Of a stretch of 64,000 bases of DNA, positions 44,501 through 58,628 are shown in pieces (position 1 is the first letter of the stretch; every line of letters starts with the position of its first letter). Under the pieces are notes generated by a model that saw only the letters and a program-made list of their open reading frames with translations, had not been told where the DNA came from and did not search any database. The position numbers were made by a program, and so were the translations under genes. The DNA comes from Hybos culiciformis (taxonomy: Eukaryota > Arthropoda > Insecta > Diptera > Hybotidae): NCBI GenBank assembly GCA_964007475.1, contig OZ023274.1:103587372-103651371 (forward strand), given 5' to 3'.

Positions 44501-47500
44501 ATACATGTATGTAATAAGTAATTATTTGTTCTATATTTCTAAGATATTATATACATGATATAAATATACATCACCTTAGTTTCAATGTTTCAATGAGCAT
44601 AAATAACCTATAGAAAATTTTGTTACACAAAGATACAATTTAAATATATATTACAATTTACAAATAACCAAAAAAATTTTATATTGTCGGTCGAATATAA
44701 ACTGTATAATGTATATTTATTATAATTACAAAAAATTTAAATTTATTATATCTAACTTATATAAACATATAATCTATTAGTTAACTATATGCAAGTATAA
44801 ATTAGTTATAAGTTAAAAAGAATGTCTTACGCAAATCATTTAACAGTTGTTAAAACAAAACGTATAATGTTTTAATAATAATAACATTAAAATCCAGATA
44901 AAGCTTTCTAGTTCTTTTAAGTTTTTTCTTTATTAAAATAAAATGCCTAGTAACAAGAGCGCACATATTTAAAGGTAAATAAAATTAATTTAAAATTTTC
45001 TGTGAAGCTAATTTTAACACAAAAATTATTATTTACATTCCTCATTTGCTTTCAGGATTTGATTTTTTTTTGTTTCAATTTTAATTCATTATTTTCATTT
45101 CCTGTCATCTACTCGAAATTCACAAATTTTCAAAAATAAGTTGATGCTATAATATCGACAATTGTTCATGTTTTTTTTTATTTTATGAATCTAATAACAA
45201 TAATTTATTATTATTATTTTATTTTATATAGTTTTTAAGTTTTATTTCTACTTTAGAGAATATATGCACTATAAGTTATTGAATAAAAGGACATATCATT
45301 AAAATGGAAACAAATAAAATTTTATCAATGAAGGCGTTAACGTAAAAATTTATTTTAATCAAAAAATTCTTGTGTGGGCAAATAATATTCGTTTCACAAC
45401 ATTTCAGTGGTGTGTATTGTTTGATAAGCTCAAAATTTTTTTTTTTACATTCTACTTATCATATCCTTATCATTATTTTATCCTTTTTATATAATTTTGC
45501 CCACATTTTTATTTTTTTTTTAAATTTTATTTTAATTTCAACTATTTGGGATAAAGTTAAATACGTGTAGGGTTTCTAGCTCTTCAAACAGTTCAGCTTT
45601 TTTATAACTCAATAGCTAGAATCACTCAAAAATTAATTAACATTAATATAGAAGCATAATGTCTATAAAAATTAAATTTTCTTTTCTAAATTATTTTTAA
45701 TGTAATTTAAAATTTTTTTTTTGTGAGTTCTCATAAAAGCCAATCCAATCAATTAATCTTTGGAATAAAATATTGATAATCTATATAGTCTAGCTAATTA
45801 TGTTGATGATATTATTTGAAAATAATCAATCTCAAGAATTATTACACTTGCAATTGATTTGCAACTGGTGGGAAAAAATAATTTATTTTCATTTAGCCAT
45901 GAGAAATTTAAATGAAAATTCTTGGTAGACTGTTGCATAGTCAACTCATTTGACACAAATGATAAATGTCATTAAAGCGAAGAACATCCTCCAAAAAATA
46001 ATAAGAAAAATAAATATATATGTATTTTCCAATCGTTTCTAAATTATTTTGAAATTTTTATAGAATTAAAATTATTTAAAAAAAAAAAAATTCTTTTTAA
46101 CCATATTGTTGAAAAACTTTTATTCTATATACTTTTTGCATTTGAAAAGTTAAATTTATCTACATATAAAGAAAAAATAGAAAATTGTACACGTTTTTGC
46201 AAACGTATCCAAATCAGTTAAAAAAAAACAAAAAAAAAGGGAAAATATGAGAAAATTTTTAGATGTATATAAAAAAAATTTGATTGCGAAAATTTTTCGA
46301 GATTAATATACCGGAAGGTTAACGAAAGTTGGAGAACAAAAAATTTATTTTTTTTATTATATTTGCGATTATTAATTTTTCCCTTTTTACATTTTATTTT
46401 TTTATATTTCTACTAAACATACATTTTGTATATTATATAGGTTATAAAAGGAGAAAAGCTTTTTAATTTATATATATATATATATTTATTTTATTAGTTT
46501 TAAAAAATACATATAATATACTCAGACTCAGATAGTATTATATGGAATTTTTTTTTTTTTTTGTTATTATTATTTGCAATATTTACTATAAATGATTTTC
46601 ATACATTATAATATGTATATATTTAATTTTTTTATAAGATATATCTGTCTGTATATATAGAGTGTATGTATATGCATAAAAATTAAATTCTATGAATGAA
46701 ATTTGAAAAAAATTTATTATTATTAGCATTTTTAATGTTTTTTTGTACAATAAAACGTACGCAAAATTCATGCGCATTGAAAATGTACATATATAAAGAA
46801 GTTTTGAAAACAAAATCATATAAATATATACAAAACAATTTATATTAAATTAGGTAAGTAAACTTTGAACTGTTGAAGTTTCCTATACCGTATACTTATT
46901 GCTTTAACACTATTGACACTAGAAGTTCAAATAATTTATTATAGTTTTAATAGACGGTTCTTGAAGACATTAGTGCGGTAGAAAAAAAAAATTTAAATCG
47001 TAACTTATACTGTGTGTGAAAATGAGAATTGTTATGGTAAGGCTTAAACAAATAGAAAAAGTGAAAAAAATAAAATACATAATATATATCCAGTAAGGAA
47101 TTCCTATATATATAAAATTTTCATGTGGGATTAGCAAGCTATCTTAAAACATGGAATTTTAGGTGCATTTTCCATAATGCGTAAATAAAAACCAACAAAT
47201 TGCGCCTTATTCAAACAGAATAAAAAACAAATGTAGAAGGGAAACTACTGACCCATCCTTCCTTCGGCATTTGATGTCATTCTTTTTTTTTCTTATGTTA
47301 GTATTGATGTTATGTACCAATAATGATTTTGTTGCTTGTGTTTGAAGATATTCGGAAAAATAATATACATTTTTATACATTTAAATTATGTTTTTTTTTT
47401 TTAAATATGTATAATTATGTATAAATATTTTTATATATAGGTATATTATAATTTTGAAAACTACTAAAACAGTATGACGTCAAAATGAAAATGATTACGA

Positions 47501-48737
47501 AACAGACGCCACTAAATACATAAATACAAATACATATATATATACATTATACATATGAAACAAAAATTACCCAAAAAGGATAATTTGTAAAAATAAATGT
47601 ATCTAACATATACTTGATTTAATGAACAATAATATACATTTATTGGTAGATAATGAAAACAATATACTTTGTAAATATATGATATACAGATTATTCTGGA
47701 AATGATGTGATTATGAATGAAAATTTTTGCGTTGGCGGCGGCGATATTTTCAATGTGTATCCGGTATTATTATTATTATTTTTAAGATTGTATTTATATG
47801 TACAAATATGGTATAATACACATAATATCCTTGTTTTGATAGATTTTTAGCTCAACAGAACATTAACACATACTAATATCCTTTTCTTCTTTCATAACAA
47901 TAATGTTGGTATGATTTTATTTTTAATTTATTTTTCTTTTTTTTATTCAATGCACCAACAAATTAAAAAAAGTTATTTTTAGAATTACATACCTTAAAAA
48001 CAGTAAAAGGAATCACGCTGCGTCATAAAATCAAATACGTGGGTGCTATAACTTTGCCTTGTTGCTTTTTATTTATTATGTTAATTTTTTTTTGTATATA
48101 ATGTCAAATGATTATATGTACTTCTATATACATACTTAGTTAATAATTTTCATTATGAAAGTCGGCTTTTTTTTTTTTGTTCCCAGAAATTCTTCAATGG
48201 AATATTTTGCGATAATAATAATAAATTTGATTTGATGAAATTAAAGTTTATTCGTGCGATGAGAATAGATAATTTTATCTTTATTTAAAAAAAGTTATAT
48301 ATATTAGGTAGGTACACAGAACTTTTTTTGTACATATAAAGTTGTTTAAAATTTTCCACACTCAAATTAGAGGTTGTTGATTTTGTTTTTTGAAGGAATA
48401 AATAAATAATGAAAATTCGTTGAAAGTAAATTTAAAAAAAATTATAGTATTTGTATATAATATTAAAAGTTTGTACTAATTATCCTAGTAACTAGTATAA
48501 GTTTATAACAATAATAATAAGACATTGTGAGAAGAATTGAACAAAAAATTAAAAAATTTAGTATATTAAGCTTAAAGTATAAAAATTTGAGTGAGCGTTA
48601 TGCGAAAAGTCAAAAAAAAAAATTGACAACTTATAACAATTTAACAAATCGAACTTCCAAGTAATTTAGTCGAGTGAGTAAATAAACGTATCTGAACAAC
48701 AGCATTTTAGTTGAGCAGCTTAGTATGTATTACCATA

Positions 48738-49013
48738 GAGTAATAATATTTATAAGAGGGTCATAATTCATACAAGTAAATTTCAGAATTTTTTTTTCAA
48801 ATAACTCAAAAATGATGACAATATTTTCAATGTATTGAATAAAAATTTCATACTCAAATGTGTTTATTCTTAATACAATAATAAAAATAATAAAATTAAG
48901 AATAAAAACATTTGAGTTAAAAAATTTAACTCAATACATTCAAAATATTGTCATAATTTTTGAAAAAAAATTTACTTGTATGAATTCTGTCCCTCTTATA
49001 AATATTATTACTC
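48738..49013. mobile_element. Palindromic MITE, family A, copy 2 (276 bp)
   Basis: Nearly identical to 23808-24092 along its entire length and in the same orientation: same ends (GAGTAATAAT and ATTATTACTC) and same palindromic interior. It differs by scattered single bases and by a small deletion of GTTATTTAG-like sequence near 48964. Flanks pair as TTACCAT and ATGGTA, so the true terminal repeat may extend slightly outward. Confidence 0.85.
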
Positions 49014-50136
49014 AATGGTATTACTGAACTACTCGACTTAATACTGAATTCATTCACTTCACACTTTTTGGTGAGTTGCTATTGGCTCAAACAAGACTTT
49101 AGACCCAAAATTAAATTCGATATTAATGCAAGAATTTCCACTTCGTTGACAACAAGAATAAAACTTTGAAATTAGGCCGAATAATAATGTTTTTTTTTTT
49201 TTTTGCTGATAATCTTAGAGCTGTAATAATAGAGTAGTATATACATTATATAGATATATAGGTACTTTAATTATGTATAAGTTCATACAACAAAATTTTT
49301 ATGTCAAACTAAATGCTACTGTGGTATATTTTTTTTTTTTCAAAACAATAACAAGTCTATAAGATATGATAAATGAATAAAATGATAAATAAATGAATAA
49401 AAAAAACAAAAAAAAAAAAAAAAATATATATGTTTTTATTTTATTTTAATTCATTTTTATTATAATTTATACCGCAATTCGAATTAATTTTATGATAAGA
49501 ACCAATTGATAAATTTTTTTTTATATATATTATATGTACCACGTACAATATATATATATATATTTTTTAATTATCGTTTTTGGTTTGGCTTTGGTATTTT
49601 TATTTTATTTTTATATTTTTTTTGTTTTGTGCGAGTAAGCAGCATAAAATATATAAAAAAGACTTAAGACTTTCTAAACAGGTTATATACACCTATAAAT
49701 ATAAATTAAATTAAATTTTTATATATAAATATATTTTTCGTTAATATACATTATGTATATACTCAAAATATATATATTTTTTGTTTATTGACAGATAGTG
49801 TTGCGCAAAATTTAGAACAATATCTGAATATATTGCTATATATTTATTTCACATTTTATATGACATATAAATTTGTTTAAAGACAGATAAAAAACAAATA
49901 TATATATATATTTTTTTTTAATGCAAACGAAAGGAAAAAAATAAAATGGAATGAACTTAGGACTTTTCGTATCGAATGAAATGTGTCTTTTTGTAATACC
50001 ATGTCAATTTATAAATTTTTCATAAATTTATAGTTGACCATGTATGGTTAATTATTAATGCGATTTTTGTTACATGAAAATTGCGTATTTTATTTTAATA
50101 AAATATTGAGAAATTTAATTTAACTAAAATTTTTAA

Positions 50137-50198
50137 TTTTTTCTTTACAGGTATGTTTTATATTCATAATTGAAATTTATTTTGTTAACAATTTATGT
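50137..50198 (+). promoter_or_regulatory. Candidate recursive splice site (ratchet point) in the putative long intron
   Basis: The sequence TTTTTTCTTTACAG|GTATGT at 50137-50156 puts a strong polypyrimidine tract and CAG acceptor directly against a donor, the signature of a zero-nucleotide recursive splice exon. A second, better donor (GTAAGTA, GT at 50197-50198) follows 46 nt later, which would define a short cryptic exon 50151-50196 as described for recursive splicing. The 46 nt are open in phase 0, so a real micro-exon is the alternative. It lies about 19.9 kb downstream of the donor at 30222, a spacing usual for ratchet points in long insect introns. Confidence 0.5.
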
Positions 50199-50322
50199 AA
50201 GTACAATATTTTTTTGGAAGTAATATTTTGAATTAGTCTCTAACTAGGTGCCTTTATACTTGTTGTGTGCAAGCATAGGGATAAAGTTACTATATTAGAG
50301 AATACGTATTACCCAAATGTAC

Positions 50323-50362
<40 letters not shown>
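50323..50362. repeat. (TAA)n microsatellite
   Basis: About 13 perfect TAA/AAT units. Open frames running through it are artefacts of the repeat. Confidence 0.95.
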
Positions 50363-50363
<1 letters not shown>

Positions 50364-53300
50364 TGACAACACTTCCTCATCTAAATTTTTGCACAACACA
50401 CAGTAAATTTTGTTTAATTCTGCAGTAATTTTGAGGTCAAATTTTAGACAAAAAAAAAAAAAAAAATTAAATAAATAAAAAAAAATTATATAAGTAATTT
50501 TAAAAATAAATTGCAAGTGAAACAGTCGCCTATTTGACACATATTGATTATTCGATAATCCAAATAGGATCTAGTTATGAAAAATTAACAACAGAAATAG
50601 TCACGGATATGAATTTTTTTGTAAAATTAATTAATAATAACTATTTTTCCATTCATAATTCTAATCTTATTCAATATAATATTCTTTGTACTATATGTAG
50701 TTCTTTTTATAGTATACTATACTGTTTGCTTGAGGATAGATTACAAAACTTATAATTTTTAATTAGATTTATTAAATTCTTAATGAAAATAATCTAAGTT
50801 CTATAATCTTCATTTCATTATTTTTTGTTTTTGATGATTTAATAAATTTTCATTCAAATTGATAATTTTCTGATTGTAAGAAATAAAAAAAACTACGTAA
50901 ATTAAATAAAATTATCTTAAAAATTTAATTTGGGTTTCCGTTGCTAGGCTCAACTATACATTATAAATAATATTGTCAATCATACTGAAAATGAGTGTAT
51001 AAGAAAAGCGCACTTTTGCAACTTTAATTGATTTTTTTTTTATTAATTTATATAAAGTTTTTAGAGTACAACGAACAACAAAAAAAAATTATAAGTGTAT
51101 AATGACCTCTACTTATAATAAATAATATCAATTATATTCTTATCTACTGAATTTACAAAAAAAAAAAAATTTATTAAAACGCTAAATTTGCACTAAAAAA
51201 CTAATGAATTTGCATAAATAATTAACGTGTTTTCAAAAAATGAAATAATACTAATGATAAGAAAATTAATTATAACTAAAATGTGTTAATAAAGTTTAAC
51301 CACCTCTCTAAAATGCAATTTAGAAGAAAAACAACAGTTAAAAGTTCAGTTAATGTCAGAAGATTTTTTAATTTTAATCAAAAAAAATTAAATAAATTAA
51401 ATAAATTTCTAAATCATATACCGGAAACACTTTTTTTTTTTTTCATTTTTATAGAAAAGGAAAATAAAATAAATTTAAATTTTCAATTTTATTGCTTCTT
51501 ACAGTTGTTTGTTTTTTTTTTTTTGAAAGTTTTATTTTACTTTGAAATAATTTTTATTATCAAAAAAAAAAACCAAATATCTACAATAATATAAAAAAAA
51601 TTATGAATTAGATTGTATGATAAAGATTAAACTGAATAGTAAAAATAAAAAATGTTTACAATCAAAAATTAATTGATTGAAATTTATATCACTTGCTCAA
51701 CCTAAAACTGAAAATTATAAAATCTTACAGTGTAAGACAGTGTAAAGTCGAAATAAAAAACCACCTGAATCAAGATCTGTATATAGAAAGATATGACCTA
51801 CCCAAAACACAAGGGGCAAAATATTAAAAATATATAATTGAATTTGAACTAAATTTTTTTTTCTAATACAATTTTAATTAAATCCCTGAAATTCTGGCGA
51901 CGAATAACCGATGACGACATTAATATATATAGAAAAGTTTCAATTTCATATGAAAATAGTGGTACCAATTTATTTTTTATATATATTTTTTGTTCAATAT
52001 TTTTAAGATTTTCTTCGTAAGTAGTTTTATATTAATTCTCATTTAGAGGAATTTTGATGCTGTGCGCTATAATTATTTAAAAAGAATTCTATATTTTGAA
52101 GGTTTTTTTAACGACTTGTGTCAGAAATTTATACCAGAAAGGGAATTGAATTTATTTTGCTTCTTTTTTTTTAAGACTTCGTTTTGACACAATTTTTACA
52201 TCGCAACGAAAAATTCAAATTGGGCAAATTATTTATTGTTCTTTTGTCTCTTAAATTTATTAGTCTGCGACTAGGCATTATTAGAAGTTCCAAAAGCTCT
52301 AAATTAAGGAAAATCTATTAAAGGTAGTAAGCTGTTGGAATGAAGCTTATATTAATTATTTTTCTTGATCAATAAATTGGTGGTCTACTCTTTATAAAAT
52401 TAACAAAAAAAAAATATTAAATTGATTTAACCACCTAATTTAAAAAACAAAATTAGCTTTATTGAAGCCACGTTTATGTTATGTTTCTTGAACAATTTTT
52501 TAGTGGTTTCAAGTTTATTGTTATGCTTAGCAGCAGCATCAACTTTTTTTTTTATTTATTAATATTATTATTAAATCGTTCTATTTAAAAATTCAGATTA
52601 GATCACTTTGATTATTTATTCCTAAAAAAAATTAAATTATTATTAAAGAGAATTAAGAATTCCTTTATATTAATTTATTTATAATCAAAATTATATATAG
52701 ATTACGCTATTAAATTTCCATAATTTAATTAAAAGCTTCAGATCTATATATTATATGACTTTATAGTGCAACTATGTAAAAGCAAGGTTTACCAGTTCAA
52801 TTTTATTTTTTGCTTAATGATGATCCTTCCAAGGCTGCTGACTGACATAATCAAAGAAGTATAGTTATATATATTTTGTATTCCAAAATCTTAATTTGTA
52901 CTTTAAATATAATGTTACATTAAATTTTGTAGATTATGTTATATGAATGAATTAGAAAGGAATTGTAATTTGTTTTTTTTTTTTTTTCTTCAAAAAAATA
53001 AAAATTTTTAATTAAAACGCCTTGTTTCATTCACCTTAATAGCAAAAAATTAAAATTAAAATTAAAATCTAAAAGACTAGCCAGACAAAAAGTAATTTCG
53101 AAAATATTATTTTTCAGCAAAAAAATTAGCAAATTAAAATTTTCTTTACGTTTTTCTCTACTTAATAAATAAATATACCTACTTTGTGTTATTTTATTAA
53201 AAAACCATAATAATAATAATAATATGTATTATTATACAGTTTCACAGTTTGATGTGTAGTTAACATGCAAATGATTTGATTCTTAATCGTGAAAACGCAA

Positions 53301-53625
53301 AAACATAAATAAAATTGTTTACTTTGTTTTAATTGTGATTCAAAAAAAATAAATTAAAATTAATATTTTCATTTTCCAGCTGATGCTGAATTCACAAATA
53401 AATAAATATATACGGTTTTGTTACAATCTAGGAATGCTGCCCCTTAAAGGACGGATTTAATAATAAAACGATTGATATTTATATTTCAGAGCAATACACT
53501 TATTAAAAAACGTAATATAACCAGGTTGAATGACTTGTTGAAAAATGCTGCGTCAAAAACTCTGCAATCAAGTTAATTTTAAGTCGACCAACTCGTTAAA
53601 CATTTAATTTCAATTTCATGCTTAA

Positions 53626-54021
53626 TACCGTATCTGCACTTGTCTGCAAAGGTTAGTTCCTAAGGTCACCTTAACGAAACCCGTACACACTTGTATTTTT
53701 TTACAGTAAAAAAAAACGAAGTGTAAACAAACTGTTTTTTATCTTGTTTATTTTTAAATTAGTATTTCCAACCTTTTGAAAATAGAAAAAAAAAACAGAA
53801 AAAAGCAAAGAAAAAGTAGAAAAATTCGCAAACTATAATGTCTGCAAACTGACCTTTTTTGCCTGCAAACTAACTTTTTTTGTCTGCAAACTGGCCTTCT
53901 ACGCAAAGGTTAATTATTTTTTTTTTCATTTTTTTTTGTATGAGAAAGGCCTGTTAACAGGTCAGTTTACAGGCCAGTTCTCCTCAAAGGTCAGTTTTAA
54001 GGTCCAAGTGCAGATAAGGTA
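53626..54021. mobile_element. ~390-bp inverted-repeat element, family B, copy 2 (opposite orientation)
   Basis: The reverse complement of 5637-6022. Ends are CCGTATCTGCACTTG and CAAGTGCAGATAAGG, with TA on each side, compatible with a TA target duplication as in Tc1/mariner-type MITEs. The same internal blocks are present (TGTCTGCAAACTGACC-type units, GAGAAAGGCCTGTTAACAGG, AAACAAACTGTTTTTT). No coding capacity. Confidence 0.8.
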
Positions 54022-57000
54022 TAAGACCCAAAACACTTATTTGACATTTTTGATTTGCTTAAATAAAACTTGAACATCTCTTTAATACCAATTTATTTGT
54101 AAAAACTTAATACGTTTTTTTTCTATTCTGTGCAAGTGCAATGTCCTATCCTTACATCCCTTACATTATTATCATTAAATTACTCTAAAGTGCATATATC
54201 AACAAAATTATAAATACTCAGGGTATTGTACACAATATTAAATTATACACATATAAGTATTTATTTTCTTTCTTTTTATATTTATTTTTTATTTTTATTA
54301 TTTTTTTTTTCAAATTAATGAATTAGAAAAGTAATAATTAGTATTTTTGATATACCAACCACATCATCCATCGTCTCAGTTTTACTTTCAGTCAAGGCAA
54401 GCAAAAAAAAAAAAAACGCAAAGAAAAATTAAAAAAATCATATATGAGATGAAAATGATTTGTGAAATAAAATTGCGAGAAAATAAAAAATGATAACAGG
54501 TCTTTGGAATTTTATTTTCACTTAATGCTTGTTACTTGGTAATATATATATAAACGATATATATACATTCGTGTAAATGTATATAAAATATTTAAAAAGC
54601 ATTAATTTAATATAATTATGTCAATAAAATTTATTGCAAAAAAAAACAAAAAAAAAAAAAAACGATTAATTGCATTTTATTTATTTTTTTTTTTCTTATA
54701 AAGTTAGTGCGTTTACCAAGATAAAAATTATATATTTTGATTCAATTAGCATTGAATAGAATTATATTTCTTACACCCAACTCTAATTTGATTTGAAAAA
54801 AAAAAAAAAGTATTAGTAAGAATTTCAAGGCTTCTTTGAATATATTTTGTTTATGTTAATTCAAAAATTTGACTGCTAGAAGCTATATATATAGAAATCA
54901 TATATTAGGTACTATTCATTCGCATACTATACATTCAATAGTATCACATGAAAATGTCAAAAAATTTATATAATAAAAAAAAAGACGAGACTTTTAGATG
55001 ATGTAATTTTTATAAATTAATGTTATGTTGTTCAACATCTTAAGATTCTGTAAAAAAACTATTGTAGACTATAATAGTTCCCAATAAACACAGAAAAATC
55101 ATGTCTCGAACTTAAGTGTTTTATAAATATTATAATAATTTTTTTTTTCAACTTTCCAGTCTTTTTTTTTTAATTAATTAATGTCTATACCATTTTTATT
55201 AAGCAAGTCTTACGTTATGTGCCTTCAATTTATTTATTACTATGTATAATATAATTAGTTATTTTAATAATATTCTTTTTTAATTATTTAAATTTTTATT
55301 GCTATAATTAAGATTAAATGCTATTAAAATTTTAACAAAAAAAATTTTTTTTTATTATTCTATCGATATTATTTTATTCCCAAACATTAACTATATATAT
55401 ATATTAATTAAAAAATTTGGAAATGTTTTTCGATAAAAATAAAAATCTATTTTATTATTATTTTAATTAAAAAATTACTTTAAAATAAATAAAAATTTAA
55501 TTTTTTTTTTTTTATTAGTTCCAATTTATGTTTTACAATTTTACATCATAACTTTTATTTATATTATCTTTAACAGAAGTTTTCATAATATTTTGACATT
55601 TTAACAACTATCCGAATTATCTACATTATTTTTTTTTAAAATCATAATAATCTTATAAGCTCGCAATTTGCAATAACTTAAATTAATAATAAAATATATA
55701 ATAAATGTTTTGTTTATCTATATAATATAATGTTTTTTTTTTAATATGAAATAATATGTATATACTTAGAGTTATTTAATATTAGGACATCAAAAATAAT
55801 AATAAATAAAATATCTGTCTTGTTTAAAAAAATTATTCAACCGTATATAAAAAATGTAAAAATCGTGTGAAAATATTTTATTCATAATAATAATTTTTAA
55901 AAATCTTATATATACAGTTTCCAATTTTAGCAGCAGTAGAGTTTCAATTGAAGCTTAGATAAATCAAAAATTAAAAAAAAAAATAAAAATAATCTTTGCG
56001 ATTTTTAAAAATAATATTTTGCCTCGTGCTCAAAAGTCAATCATCAATATAATGGTTTTGATATTCATGATTTTATTTCTGTTCCTGGTATATACACTTC
56101 TAAAAGAGTTCAAATCAACTCAGGTTTTCGATTATATATCCTTTTTCGAATACATAGGCATAACTTATAAATTAATTTTCATACTTTCTATATTAAAGAA
56201 TAAAAATGTATAAATTTTCATTAATGCAATTGATTATTGTCCATGGACCTTATATTCTGAATTATGGTAAATTCTAGTTTTATAATAATATATAAATATA
56301 TTTATATAATGAAGCAAAAATTATTGCCTAGTGCTGATGTAAGTCCTTATACATATTATTTATAATATTATTTTATTTATATAATTGTATAATTATTTGA
56401 AAGAAGTAAATTGTCATAATAATTATTTTGCGCGGATAAAAAAAATTATTATTATATATATATTTAAATTGCTTATTACACAATCAAATTAGTTTTTTTT
56501 TTATTTTTCTTGTATTAATAAATTTAAAAAGATTAATTTTTTAAAAATAATTTTTATATTAATTATCTATATACGATATTAATTAATAGTTTATTATTAT
56601 TAAAAAAAAAAAAATTACAATATGTTTTAGTTCTCAATTTTAATTTGATTTAAAGGAATATTCTTAATTTTATAGAATTACTACAGATGAAAGAATTCTA
56701 ATAAACTGGGGTTGATTTTAATTTTGTGATGGTCTGTTCATTTGGAATTTTAATATCGTCAATATATGCATTGAAGTTTAAATCTGTTCATATAATAATT
56801 TTTGGAATTTTCTTTCTAATAATATTGAATAACTTCAGGAATAAATATGCTTAAAAATATATTAAATATATATGTATGTTCTAAAAGAAGTATAGAGCTT
56901 ACAAGCGAGTCATAAATGGTTTAAAATCTTACTACGCTTTCAATATAATTAGAATAGGAAGATACAAATAGGAAGAAAGATAGATAAAAAGTATTTTAAG

Positions 57001-58575
57001 TATAAACGGAGAAAAGGAAGGAAATTTGAACGTCAATTAATTTTGTGTTGTAAAATTTTGAAAAAAGAAAATTGAAATCATCTAGTTTAAAATTTAAAAT
57101 TTAAATTTTCCCAAAGCTTACCCAAATGGCTATTGTATTATATTAATATTTTAAAATATATAAAGATAAAAAACGCATTATGTTTTTTCTTTTAATATCT
57201 CAAAAAATTTAGTTGTATTGCATGTTCTGTATCTCTCTAGTCAATATATAGTACATATATAACAATATCTATATTTTACCAATCCAAGACATTGGTTTTA
57301 GTATTTTTTTTTTTTTTTTTTACTTTGAATAAAAGAAAAAGTATAAATTTTTATATATCTGCAATTATTATTATATTTTCATTTAAAAAACATGTAGGTA
57401 TGTTTAGTTTGTATTTTTTGTTTTTAATGTTAACTATACTTTATATAAGATGTATGTTAGTAGTATATCAAAGCATGCACATAAAGCTTAAATTCACTTC
57501 TTTTTTTTTTTTTTTTGTTTTTCATATTAGGTATATATGTTTGTAGAAGATAATAAACATTTTGTTTTTTTTTTCTTTTAGACTAAATACAAGTTTTATA
57601 TAAGTTTGAATAAAAAAAAAAAAAAAAAATGCAAGTGAATGCTTATACAGTGTGATTGTACCAATTTGAACTCTTTGTATCTTACATAGTGATGTAAATA
57701 ATAATAATAATTATATGTATCTATAGTATATATAACAGGGATGTTCATTTAAATATATATATATAAAAATAAATTCGTTTTTTTTTTTTGTTTTATTTGT
57801 TATTTTAGAAACAATAATAATAATAATAATATAGAATTAGAATTTTAATGTATATATTATAGAAGCTCCATGGGAGTGATGAGGTTATATGAATCCCTGG
57901 GCAACCATCAGATATTTAATATTATTTATTTTTTTCAGTGTCTAAATTTATTTTTTTAATTTTTTTTATATATAATTCAAGTTTTTGAACCAATTAATTT
58001 TTTATACTTTTTACTAGAACATAATCACCACCTTAGATTTTTGATACAGATTTTTTTTTTTTTTTTAATTAATTTCCGATTAATCCCTAATTAAAAAAAA
58101 AAAAAAAATTCTTGATTTTAAAAAAAAAAATATTATGATTTATTTTGCATAATTTATGTGGAAAAAAAAAAATAAAATAAATTTATCTAGTTGTTCATTC
58201 TTTAACTTCGTGGGCTTCTGAAAAACACTTTGTAAAAACCTGTGTGTGTACAATTTAAAATTAAAATCTAAAAAAAAAAAGAATATAACCAGTTTTGGTA
58301 TAAAAATTTTTTTTATTTCAATTTTTTTTTTGTATAAATCTTACACAAGATGTTTAAAAAGAATTCTTATAATTTTATAAATTTTTTTTCTATGAAAATT
58401 TTAAAGAAAAACATAAAATTTGTTTAATATTTTTGTTCGGATACTAGTTAAAAAAAATTTACAATTCTAAAAAGTATCTTAAAATAAAGTATCTTAAAAA
58501 TAAGATACTTATGAGATATAGAAAAAAAGCTTTTAAAGTTTAATTTTTCAAATCATATGAAAAATGAATTTACAA

Positions 58576-58577
<2 letters not shown>

Positions 58578-58627
<50 letters not shown>

Positions 58628-58628
58628 T
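58578..58628. repeat. (ATT)n microsatellite
   Basis: About 16-17 uninterrupted ATT units in non-coding sequence. Confidence 0.95.

Larger units (their letters stand above)
30222..50150 (+). other. Putative long intron, first segment
   Basis: No coding exon was recognised between the donor at 30222 and the acceptor/donor junction at 50150. The sequence is A/T-rich, with TTAATTAA-type runs (38827-38865), a 31-bp tandem repeat (35505-35610), a foldback element (35764-35946), a small hairpin at about 41976-42022 (AGTGATAGTATA and its inverse) and a MITE (48738-49013). That it is an intron is inferred from the unmatched donor; an unseen short exon or gene on either strand cannot be excluded. Confidence 0.45.

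Noticed and set aside
50322..50540. Minus-strand frame ending in a run of Tyr
   Set aside because: The Tyr run is the (TAA)n microsatellite read on the other strand.
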